This document shows, piece by piece, positions 37,436-42,987 of a stretch of DNA of 42,987 nt; the first letter of the stretch is position 1; each line of letters starts with the position of its first letter. The notes below the pieces were generated by a model. It made no database searches and was not told where the DNA came from. It saw nothing but the letters and a program-made list of their open reading frames with translations. Source of the DNA: Peribacillus butanolivorans (GTDB lineage Bacteria; Bacillota; Bacilli; Bacillales; DSM-1321); contig NZ_LGYA01000001.1 of NCBI RefSeq assembly GCF_001273755.1, positions 4,534,061 through 4,577,047 of the forward strand, read 5' to 3'. The position numbers were made by a program, and so were the translations under genes.

Positions 37436-37678
37436 TCAGTTGGTTGAGTTTAATGATAACAATTGGTACGTAATGGTGGTTTTTTCGTTGGTCCATTCAA
37501 CTTTTTGAATAACTGCTGTTCCGCTTGAGTCAGATTGAATAGTTTTACGGACGTCAATTGGAATGTCGATTGGATATAACCGATAGCCTGCTTTTGTTAG
37601 GCTGAAAATATTTTCTTGTTCTCGAATTTCGTTTCCTTTTGTAACGATCATGGTGTTGAGTTCCATAGGCATGCCCAT
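37436..37678 (-). CDS. ytmB: YtmB-like small protein
   Basis: This 80-residue protein of unknown function resembles B. subtilis YtmB (MELNTMIVTKGNE, FSLTKAGYRLYPIDIPID). The synteny supports it: ytmB-ytmA-ytlACD-ytkD follow pckA in B. subtilis, as I recall. It is soluble, with a beta-rich pattern. The ATG at 37678 has GGAGGAG six bases upstream. It is 41 bases downstream of ytmA on the same strand and is probably co-transcribed with it. Confidence 0.8.
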   Translation of the reverse strand: MGMPMELNTMIVTKGNEIREQENIFSLTKAGYRLYPIDIPIDVRKTIQSDSSGTAVIQKVEWTNEKTTITYQLLSLNSTN

Positions 37679-37719
37679 GTATATCTCCTCCTCTGGCCAA
37701 TGTATACTTCATTCTAACA

Positions 37720-38508
37720 TTATTCCGTTTTATTTTTCATCCAAGTTGTTAAATCTTCGACTACTTTTCTGTTGACGGCTGGCGGGAAGTAATGTGTGAA
37801 TTGAGGAAAATACCAGCTTTCTACCTCTTTATCATGGGTTTTCAACCGTTTTTCCAGCCGGTACGCATGTTCAACCGAGACATTGTCATCCAGTTCACCA
37901 TGAATAATCAGAACAGGAACATTCAATTCTTCAATCGCAAACAACGGAGTCCGGTATTCATATTGGTCTGGGTATTTTTTAGGCGTGCCGCCGATGACTC
38001 GCTTCATCATGCGGCGCATATCGACCCGTTCTACATAGGTTAAAAACATATCTGACACACCGCCCCACGTTACAATTGACGCCGCATTCTTACAATAGAT
38101 TCCAGTCCAAAGCGCCATGATGCCGCCACGGGAAAATCCGAGAATATGAATATGTTCCTTATTCACTCGGGGATGTTGCTCAAGCAGATTGAACCCGGAT
38201 ATCGCATCAAACCGATCTTCGCCGGCAAAATCCTCATCTCCCTCGCCACCTTGATTCCCCCGGTAAAAAGGGGCAAATACGATGAATCCTTCTGCAGCAT
38301 ACTGGATAATTCTTGCAGGCCTCACCTTGCCTACATTTTTAATTCCACCTCGTAAATATAAGAAGGCATCGTGCATCTCACCATCCACCGGTTCAGCTAG
38401 CAATCCCTTAACCTTCAAGCCCTGTGATATGTATGTAATTAAATAAAGATGGATTTCTGGATGCGGTGATGGAAACCGCTGTTTTGAAATAATCGATCCG
38501 TTCTCCAA
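37720..38508 (-). CDS. ytmA: Alpha/beta hydrolase YtmA (prolyl-oligopeptidase-like)
   Basis: This 262-residue serine hydrolase of the S9/acyl-aminoacyl-peptidase type has a nucleophile elbow GFSRGG with Ser126, a candidate acid in GELDDNVS (Asp207 or Asp208) and His239 in FTHYFPP. An oxyanion region LYLRGGIKN and AAEGFIVFAPFYRGN complete the fold. The substrate is unknown, and without a signal peptide it is cytosolic. The start is TTG at 38508, after AGGGGCGTGG. It lies upstream of ytmB and divergent from ytlA. Confidence 0.87.
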   Translation of the reverse strand: MENGSIISKQRFPSPHPEIHLYLITYISQGLKVKGLLAEPVDGEMHDAFLYLRGGIKNVGKVRPARIIQYAAEGFIVFAPFYRGNQGGEGDEDFAGEDRFDAISGFNLLEQHPRVNKEHIHILGFSRGGIMALWTGIYCKNAASIVTWGGVSDMFLTYVERVDMRRMMKRVIGGTPKKYPDQYEYRTPLFAIEELNVPVLIIHGELDDNVSVEHAYRLEKRLKTHDKEVESWYFPQFTHYFPPAVNRKVVEDLTTWMKNKTE

Positions 38509-38642
38509 TTTCCACGCCCCTTTCTCTTTCCTTTATTGTAAAACATCCAACAGTTTTTATCCCCTGATAGGCATTCACATATTTTTTCACCCGTTCATAC
38601 GATAAGGTAGGCAAAATACCTATTTATGAGGAGGAAACAATT

Positions 38643-39641
38643 TTGAAAAAATGGTGTAAAGCAGGTGTCATGTTTTTACTCATGTGTTTGCTTCTGATTC
38701 CGCTCGGAGCATGCGGCAGCAAGGAAAAAGAAACAACGAAGGTCAGGGTTGCCGAAGTGACCCGCTCCCTTTTCTATACACCACAATATGTCGCGATTGA
38801 AAAGGGATTTTTTAAAGATGAGGGCTTAACTATTGATTTAAAAACGACAGCAGGCGGTGACAAGACGATGACCGCTCTCCTTACGGATGGAGCGGACATT
38901 GCTCTCGTGGGCTCTGAAACATCGATTTATGTGGCGCAGGGATCAGACGACCCGGTCATCAACTTCGCTCAATTAACGCAAACCGATGGAACGTTTCTTG
39001 TTTCACGTGAAAAAATTGACAATTTCAATTGGGATATGCTGAAAGACTCCACTTTCCTTGGCCAGCGTAAAGGCGGGATGCCGCAGATGGCAGGCGAGTT
39101 TGTGTTGAAAAAACATAACATTGACCCGAAAAAGGATTTGAATCTCATCCAGAATATTGATTTCGCGAATATCTCAACTGCATTCGCTTCCGGTACAGGT
39201 GATTTTGTTCAGCTATTCGAACCAACTGCCAGTGTGTTTGAAAAAGAAGGAAAAGGCTATATCGTCGCTTCTTTCGGCACCGAGTCTGGTCATCTTCCTT
39301 ATACGGTTTATATGGCTAAACAAAGCTATTTAAAGGAAGACAAAGAGACGGTTGAGAAATTCACGCGGGCTTTGAAAAAAGCACAGGACTGGGTTCAGGA
39401 AAGTGATGCATCAGAAATTGCTAAAGTCATTCAGCCCTATTTTGAAGATACCGATCTAGACACGATGGAAACAGTCATCACCCGCTACAAAGAACAAGGC
39501 TCCTTTGCCACCGATCCCATTCTTGATGAAGAAGAGTGGAACAATCTGCAAGACATCATGGATGAAGCCGATGAGCTCCCTTCAAGAATTAGCCATGATG
39601 AACTGGTAAACACCGATTTTGCTGAAAAAGTGTCAAAGTAG
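38643..39641 (+). CDS. ytlA: ABC transporter substrate-binding lipoprotein
   Basis: This 332-residue SsuA/THI5-like binding protein starts at TTG behind GAGGAGG. The signal peptide ends in the lipobox IPLGAC with Cys24, so it is tethered to the outer membrane face. The mature part has the family start VRVAEVTRSLFYTPQYVAIE, then GFFKDEGLTIDL. Relatives bind sulfonates, nitrate, taurine or thiamine precursors. The ligand cannot be read from sequence, and no riboswitch precedes the gene. It is the first gene of the operon with ytlC and ytlD. Confidence 0.9.
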   Translation: MKKWCKAGVMFLLMCLLLIPLGACGSKEKETTKVRVAEVTRSLFYTPQYVAIEKGFFKDEGLTIDLKTTAGGDKTMTALLTDGADIALVGSETSIYVAQGSDDPVINFAQLTQTDGTFLVSREKIDNFNWDMLKDSTFLGQRKGGMPQMAGEFVLKKHNIDPKKDLNLIQNIDFANISTAFASGTGDFVQLFEPTASVFEKEGKGYIVASFGTESGHLPYTVYMAKQSYLKEDKETVEKFTRALKKAQDWVQESDASEIAKVIQPYFEDTDLDTMETVITRYKEQGSFATDPILDEEEWNNLQDIMDEADELPSRISHDELVNTDFAEKVSK

Positions 39642-39663
39642 CTAGAGGTAAGGAGGATGTCCG

Positions 39664-40434
39664 ATGAGCTTTTTAAAAATCCAAGACATTCACCATACTT
39701 ATTTTTCAAATCAGACGGCAGCGACCGCACTCGCGGACATTTCCCTCGACATTGAAAAAGGTGAATTTGTCTCTTTTCTTGGTCCGAGCGGTTGCGGAAA
39801 GACGACCCTGCTTTCCATCATCGCTGGACTATTCCCGCCCACTTCGGGAAAGATCCTGCTCGAAAACAACCCGCTGAAGGCCGACAGTGACTTTTCAATC
39901 GGCTATATGCTGCAACAGGATTATCTATTCCCATGGAAAACGATTGAAGAAAATGTTTTATTAGGATTAAAGCTGATTAAGAAGAATGAAGGCCTGGAGA
40001 AAATAAAGACGTTGAAACTGTTGAGTGATGTTGGATTGGGAGGCACCGGAAAATTATATCCGCGTGAACTTTCCGGGGGGATGAGGCAACGAGCTGCTCT
40101 GGCACGAACACTCGCAGTGGACCCAAAAATCCTCTTGCTTGATGAACCGTTTTCTGCCCTAGATTACCAAACGAAGTTGAAGCTTGAAGACCTTGTTTTT
40201 GAAATTCTGAAATCTTTTGGAAAGACGGCAGTGCTTGTCACCCATGATATTGGTGAAGCCATTGCAATGAGCGACCGGATTTATCTATTTTCCGCGAAGC
40301 CAGGCAGAATTTACAAAACTTTTGAAGTACCTGATGAACTACGCGAACTGACACCTTTTCATGCCCGTAATCACCCACACTATTCGGCATTATTCCAAAC
40401 GATCTGGAAGGAGCTTGAGAGCCTTGAATATTGA
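39664..40434 (+). CDS. ytlC: ABC transporter ATP-binding protein
   Basis: This 256-residue ATPase powers the YtlACD importer. It has Walker [10 protein letters not shown] (residues 40-48), the Q-loop QQDYLF, the signature LSGGMRQR (from 136), Walker B LLLDEP with Asp160 and Glu161, and the H-loop VTHD. The ATG at 39664 follows AAGGAGGATGTCCG. The gene lies 22 bases after ytlA and overlaps the ytlD start by 11 bases. The SsuB/TauB-like pattern agrees with the type of binding protein. Confidence 0.93.
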   Translation: MSFLKIQDIHHTYFSNQTAATALADISLDIEKGEFVSFLGPSGCGKTTLLSIIAGLFPPTSGKILLENNPLKADSDFSIGYMLQQDYLFPWKTIEENVLLGLKLIKKNEGLEKIKTLKLLSDVGLGGTGKLYPRELSGGMRQRAALARTLAVDPKILLLDEPFSALDYQTKLKLEDLVFEILKSFGKTAVLVTHDIGEAIAMSDRIYLFSAKPGRIYKTFEVPDELRELTPFHARNHPHYSALFQTIWKELESLEY

Positions 40435-41215
40435 ACAACTTCATAGCCAGTATAAAACCTCTTTGAAAAAGGAAAACAGGCTAATTCGCTTTTATCAGAT
40501 CCTGATTTTCATTGTCTTTTTCAGCAGTTGGGAACTTTTTTCTCGGATGAGGTGGATTGACCCGCTCATCTTCAGTTCGCCCTCTAAAGTGTGGCATCTA
40601 TTTATAAAGAAATTAGGTGACGGAACACTTCTTTCCCATTCAGGCGTGACCCTATTCGAAACCGTGCTCGGCTTCATCATCGGGACACTGCTTGGAACGA
40701 TACTTGCTTCCTTGCTCTGGTGGTCGCCGAGGTTGTCGAAAACGCTCGACCCGTATCTCGTCATTTTAAATGCAATGCCAAAAGTCGCCCTCGGACCTAT
40801 TATCATCGTAGCATTCGGACCAGGTTTTCCGTCAATCATCTCTATGGGAGCGATCATTTCCATTATCATCACCACTATCGTCGTCTACACAGCATTTCGC
40901 GAAGTCGATCCCAACTACCTAAAGGTACTGCAAACTTTCGGTGCCACAAGGGCTCAGTCCTTCCGGGAAGCCATATTACCGGCCTCCTTCCCGACTATTA
41001 TCTCGACATTGAAGGTAAATGTTGGCCTCTCCTGGGTCGGCGTCATCGTCGGTGAATTTCTCGTCTCAGCAAAAGGACTCGGCTACTTAATTATTTATGG
41101 ATTTCAAGTCTTCAATTTTACCCTCGTTATGCTCTCCTTGATGATTATTGCCTTCTTTGCGACAATCATGTACCAACTTGTCGAACTACTCGAGCGAAAA
41201 TTGATCAAGGATTAA
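40424..41215 (+). CDS. ytlD: ABC transporter permease
   Basis: This 263-residue permease of the SsuC/TauC type has about six transmembrane segments, with the EAA loop visible as [21 protein letters not shown] place the start at TTG 40424 ([10 protein letters not shown]), ten bases after AAGGAG within the end of ytlC. The frame is open to 40361, but those residues overlap ytlC without a ribosome binding site. With YtlA and YtlC it forms a complete importer for a small organic anion or vitamin precursor. Confidence 0.9.
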   Translation: MNIEQLHSQYKTSLKKENRLIRFYQILIFIVFFSSWELFSRMRWIDPLIFSSPSKVWHLFIKKLGDGTLLSHSGVTLFETVLGFIIGTLLGTILASLLWWSPRLSKTLDPYLVILNAMPKVALGPIIIVAFGPGFPSIISMGAIISIIITTIVVYTAFREVDPNYLKVLQTFGATRAQSFREAILPASFPTIISTLKVNVGLSWVGVIVGEFLVSAKGLGYLIIYGFQVFNFTLVMLSLMIIAFFATIMYQLVELLERKLIKD

Positions 41216-41219
41216 TCTA

Positions 41220-41246
41220 ACTGCCGATACTCGTCGGCAGTTTTCA
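41220..41246 (+). terminator. Terminator of the ytlA-ytlC-ytlD operon
   Basis: CTGCCGA and TCGGCAG form a perfect stem around TACTCG, followed by TTTT, five bases after the ytlD stop. Confidence 0.85.
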
Positions 41247-41257
41247 TATTTACGGGG

Positions 41258-41394
41258 TTTTACTCGTGAATCTTCGGGCTTTACTCGTGAATTAGATCGA
41301 TTTACTCGTGAGTTTTCGGGTTTTACTCGTGAATTAGATGGATTTACTCGTGAATTAGATGGATTTACTCGTGAATCTATGCAATTTACTCGTA
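41258..41394 (-). repeat. 21-bp tandem array, seven copies, running into the ytkD stop codon
   Basis: On the plus strand TTTACTCGT starts at 41258, 41280, 41301, 41322, 41343, 41364 and 41385, one 22-bp step and then exactly 21 bp. Read on the minus strand, the core is AAYTCACGAGTAAA, the same as in the array behind ytoA. The last copy contains the ytkD stop: the final codons TAC-GAG-TAA are part of the repeat. Because 21 is divisible by three, GAG-TAA recurs in the ytkD frame for most copies. The seven-base variable parts again fall into two types. Confidence 0.92.
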
Positions 41395-41844
41395 CAAACC
41401 ATCCAACCTTGCTAAACTCAACGGCACGATTTCATCTTTCATGATAAAACTAAACTCCTCACCTAGCACATCCGGCAACACATCCAATAGAATCGGTCCA
41501 TCCGTTTCCAGATAATCTTCTTTCCACTCTATCTCACTCAACTTAGCAAAGTAAATCGATTTTACAAATGGCTTCACTGGATTATGTACTTTATATTGTC
41601 CCAAAAATTGTAGGTGTTCCACCACTCCTCCGGTTTCTTCATACACTTCCCGCTTGGCCGCTGCTTCAATTGATTCCCCAGTCTCCCTCTTTCCGCCTGG
41701 AAATTCCAATCCCCGCTTACGGTGTTTCGTCAATACCCACTTTTCTTGAATTCTACAGAGAACGAAAACATGCCACGCCTCCCCAAAAACAGGATCCACG
41801 GAGAATTCCACCTTATATCCGTTCATATCACAAAACTGTTTCAT
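41386..41844 (-). CDS. ytkD: Nudix hydrolase YtkD
   Basis: This 152-residue Nudix hydrolase carries the box G51-x5-E57-x7-REVYEETGG (to residue 73), intact. B. subtilis YtkD is a nucleoside triphosphate pyrophosphatase that can clear oxidised dGTP (MutT-like). The N-terminal part with WHVFVLCRIQEKWVLTKHRK and EFPGGK matches that group. The ATG at 41844 follows GAGAGGGG. Its stop codon is inside the first unit of the 21-bp array. It converges with the ytlACD operon. Confidence 0.9.
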   Translation of the reverse strand: MKQFCDMNGYKVEFSVDPVFGEAWHVFVLCRIQEKWVLTKHRKRGLEFPGGKRETGESIEAAAKREVYEETGGVVEHLQFLGQYKVHNPVKPFVKSIYFAKLSEIEWKEDYLETDGPILLDVLPDVLGEEFSFIMKDEIVPLSLARLDGLYE

Positions 41845-41950
41845 ATTTCCCCTCTCTCTATTTAAGAAAAACTATTTCATTTTATTGGTGTCACCATTCA
41901 TTATATGGAATAAAAATCCCGCTATCCAGCGAGAATTCTCTTCACATTGA

Positions 41951-41984
41951 AAAAAACGATGGCCTCTCAATATTCGAGGCCATC
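41951..41984 (-). terminator. Terminator overlapping the end of the 41967 gene
   Basis: On the minus strand GATGGCCTC (41984-41976) pairs perfectly with GAGGCCATC (41966-41958) and is followed by GTTTTTT. The 5' arm encodes the last codons of the upstream gene, and its TGA stop (41969-41967) lies in the loop. Confidence 0.9.
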
Positions 41985-42317
41985 ATCTGTTCGTTTTGCC
42001 TGTAAAATTCCCATACTCTCTATATGCCGCTTTCCTTCTTCAGTTCCAAGTTTATGAATCATTTCGTATATCTTTTGAAGCGTGATATCCTGTTTATCAT
42101 TTTCCCGGTCAAAATGATATTGAAGATACGGGACGTGGGCGCGATAAAAGTTTTCTTCCCCTACTGAATAATTGTAATCAAATAACTCACGCAACTGCAG
42201 GATTTCGTTGTCGGTTGCTTCGATTTCAAAATTCCACGGAGAACCTTCCCTATCTTGTGAAATTTGCCCATTCGGAATCCAAATGTAATACGTTTTCCTA
42301 TTTTCAGACACATTCAT
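41967..42317 (-). CDS. Uncharacterised 116-residue protein
   Basis: I do not recognise a named family. The protein is soluble and acidic, begins with a beta-like YYIWIPNGQISQ, has SPWNFEIEATDNEILQLREL and ends in a helical domain (LQKIYEMIHKLGTEEGKRHI). A conserved-looking HVPYLQYHFDREND sits in the middle. Neither signal peptide nor membrane segment is present. The ATG at 42317 has GGGTGG upstream. The terminator overlaps its last codons, which supports a real gene. Confidence 0.7.
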   Translation of the reverse strand: MNVSENRKTYYIWIPNGQISQDREGSPWNFEIEATDNEILQLRELFDYNYSVGEENFYRAHVPYLQYHFDRENDKQDITLQKIYEMIHKLGTEEGKRHIESMGILQAKRTDDGLEY

Positions 42318-42553
42318 CCACCCTTTCCATAAATCCTACGCTTATTTTTTCACGTAACTCTCCACTTCATACAATGGAAAATTTTGTTTACAGAAAACCA
42401 AAGATGTTAAATAATAGATTAAAGTATCTTTCATAGGGTAAAACATATAATATAGGCAAGCATCCCTACAAATTTTTATATGCACCCAGAGGTTTTTTTG
42501 ATAACCTACATATAAAGAGATAACGGATTTCTAAAAAATGTGAGGTGAAAGTT

Positions 42554-42811
42554 TTGAAGTTAATTGAAGAATTATACAATATGTACCGTAATAAGTTGAC
42601 CGGTGATGAAGAAGACATTGATATGCTTACTTTTGCGGTTCTGGAACAACTGGACAGGAAGGAAATTTTCGAATTGCTTCAAGAGATGGATGATCAAGAA
42701 CTAACCAATCTAATGGGCCTTTACATTATTGAAACGTTAAAAGGGAAGTTCGCTCAAAACAGCATGAACGATACGAAACCTACACATTTTCCACCTCGGA
42801 ATATTCATTAA
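42554..42811 (+). CDS. Small acidic protein (DUF6154-like)
   Basis: This 85-residue acidic, probably helical protein reads MKLIEELYNMYRNKLTGDEE from TTG 42554, with GAGGTG six bases upstream. An in-frame GTG at 42545 overlaps that site. The sequence is reminiscent of the small Bacillus DUF6154 proteins, function unknown; this is from memory. Its own terminator at 42825 follows, and a group II intron has inserted just behind that terminator, so the gene itself is intact. A TATAAT element lies about 100 bases upstream. Confidence 0.7.
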   Translation: MKLIEELYNMYRNKLTGDEEDIDMLTFAVLEQLDRKEIFELLQEMDDQELTNLMGLYIIETLKGKFAQNSMNDTKPTHFPPRNIH

Positions 42812-42824
42812 TACATACCATTCA

Positions 42825-42856
42825 GGTATCCCTCTTTATGGGATGCCTTTTTTCTT
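42825..42856 (+). terminator. Terminator and group II intron insertion site
   Basis: GGTATCCC (42825-42832) pairs with GGGATGCC (42840-42847) with one G-U pair and is followed by TTTTTTCTT. The intron begins at 42857, directly after this T-rich tail. Confidence 0.88.
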
Positions 42857-42987
42857 GTGTGCCAGGCATGGCAACTATCTAGGTGGTGAAAGTCCACTGT
42901 GGGGGTACACATCGACCAACCACTAAGGAAGCGCAAGGTACTTATCGTGAGGTAAGGGCTGGAGGAAGCGTGGAATAAAATCTTGGC
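42857..42987 (+). mobile_element. 5' end of a group II intron, cut by window edge
   Basis: From 42857 the DNA begins GTGTGCC and continues with domain I-like sequence (GGTGGTGAAAGTCC, GGAAGCGCAAGG, GAGGTAAGGGCTGGAGGAAG) typical of bacterial group II introns, whose 5' consensus is GTGYG. Only 131 bases are in the window, so the reverse transcriptase ORF is not visible. Insertion directly behind a rho-independent terminator is the habit of class C introns, so class C is my inference. Confidence 0.85.

Noticed and set aside
38560..38642. Riboswitch upstream of ytlA
   Set aside because: The ytlA leader is too short and lacks the TPP or other conserved core, so a thiamine-precursor role for the importer cannot be supported from the leader.
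40361..40423. Longer YtlD start
   Set aside because: It would overlap ytlC by more than 70 bases without a ribosome binding site; TTG 40424 has a good site.

Overview
The window reads as chromosome of a low-to-mid GC, spore-forming Bacillaceae bacterium, probably a Bacillus or Peribacillus-type species. The evidence is the set of B. subtilis yt-type orthologues in nearly B. subtilis order, strong GGAGG ribosome binding sites, TTG and GTG starts, a T-box and an S-box leader, and a relic of a CotF-like spore coat gene. The genus is an inference; nothing here fixes the species.

Layout. 1-7.0 kb: glutamate synthase (gltD, cut by the window edge, and gltB) divergent from its LysR activator gltC, with a palindromic operator between them. 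7.0-9.8 kb: a decayed stretch with a coat-protein pseudogene, a lipoprotein gene whose best start codon is ATA, a C-terminal gene relic and a possible 38-residue exported peptide. 9.85-13.0 kb: a large secreted subtilase with C-terminal Ig-like repeats. 13.4-16.1 kb: leuS under a leucine T-box. 16.2-21.2 kb: ytzC, an orphan SUKH protein, ytqA-ytqB, an unrecognised gene, ytpA and ytoA. 21.4-25.1 kb: metK with a SAM-I riboswitch, divergent from pckA, whose promoter carries a CcpN-like box.

25.1-37.1 kb lies between pckA and ytmB, which are neighbours in B. subtilis as I recall, so it looks like an accessory block. It holds an ECF sigma factor relic; a ManNAcA sugar locus (wecC, two family-4 glycosyltransferases, divergent wecB); a chemoreceptor; a TetR-MATE efflux operon with a clear operator; a VOC/PhnB-like pseudogene broken by a 10-bp duplication; a TauE/SafE exporter and a DUF523 protein. 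37.2-42.8 kb returns to the conserved backbone: ytmB, ytmA, ytlA-ytlC-ytlD (an ABC importer) and ytkD (Nudix), then two small unassigned genes. At 42857 the window runs into the 5' end of a group II intron placed just behind a terminator.

The most unusual feature is a set of three short-period tandem repeat arrays in intergenic DNA. Two of them, behind ytoA and behind ytkD, share a 14-bp core on an exact 21-bp period. In both, the GAG-TAA inside every copy is in the reading frame of the gene just upstream. The third array, between ytmB and the DUF523 gene, has a different 20-bp unit.
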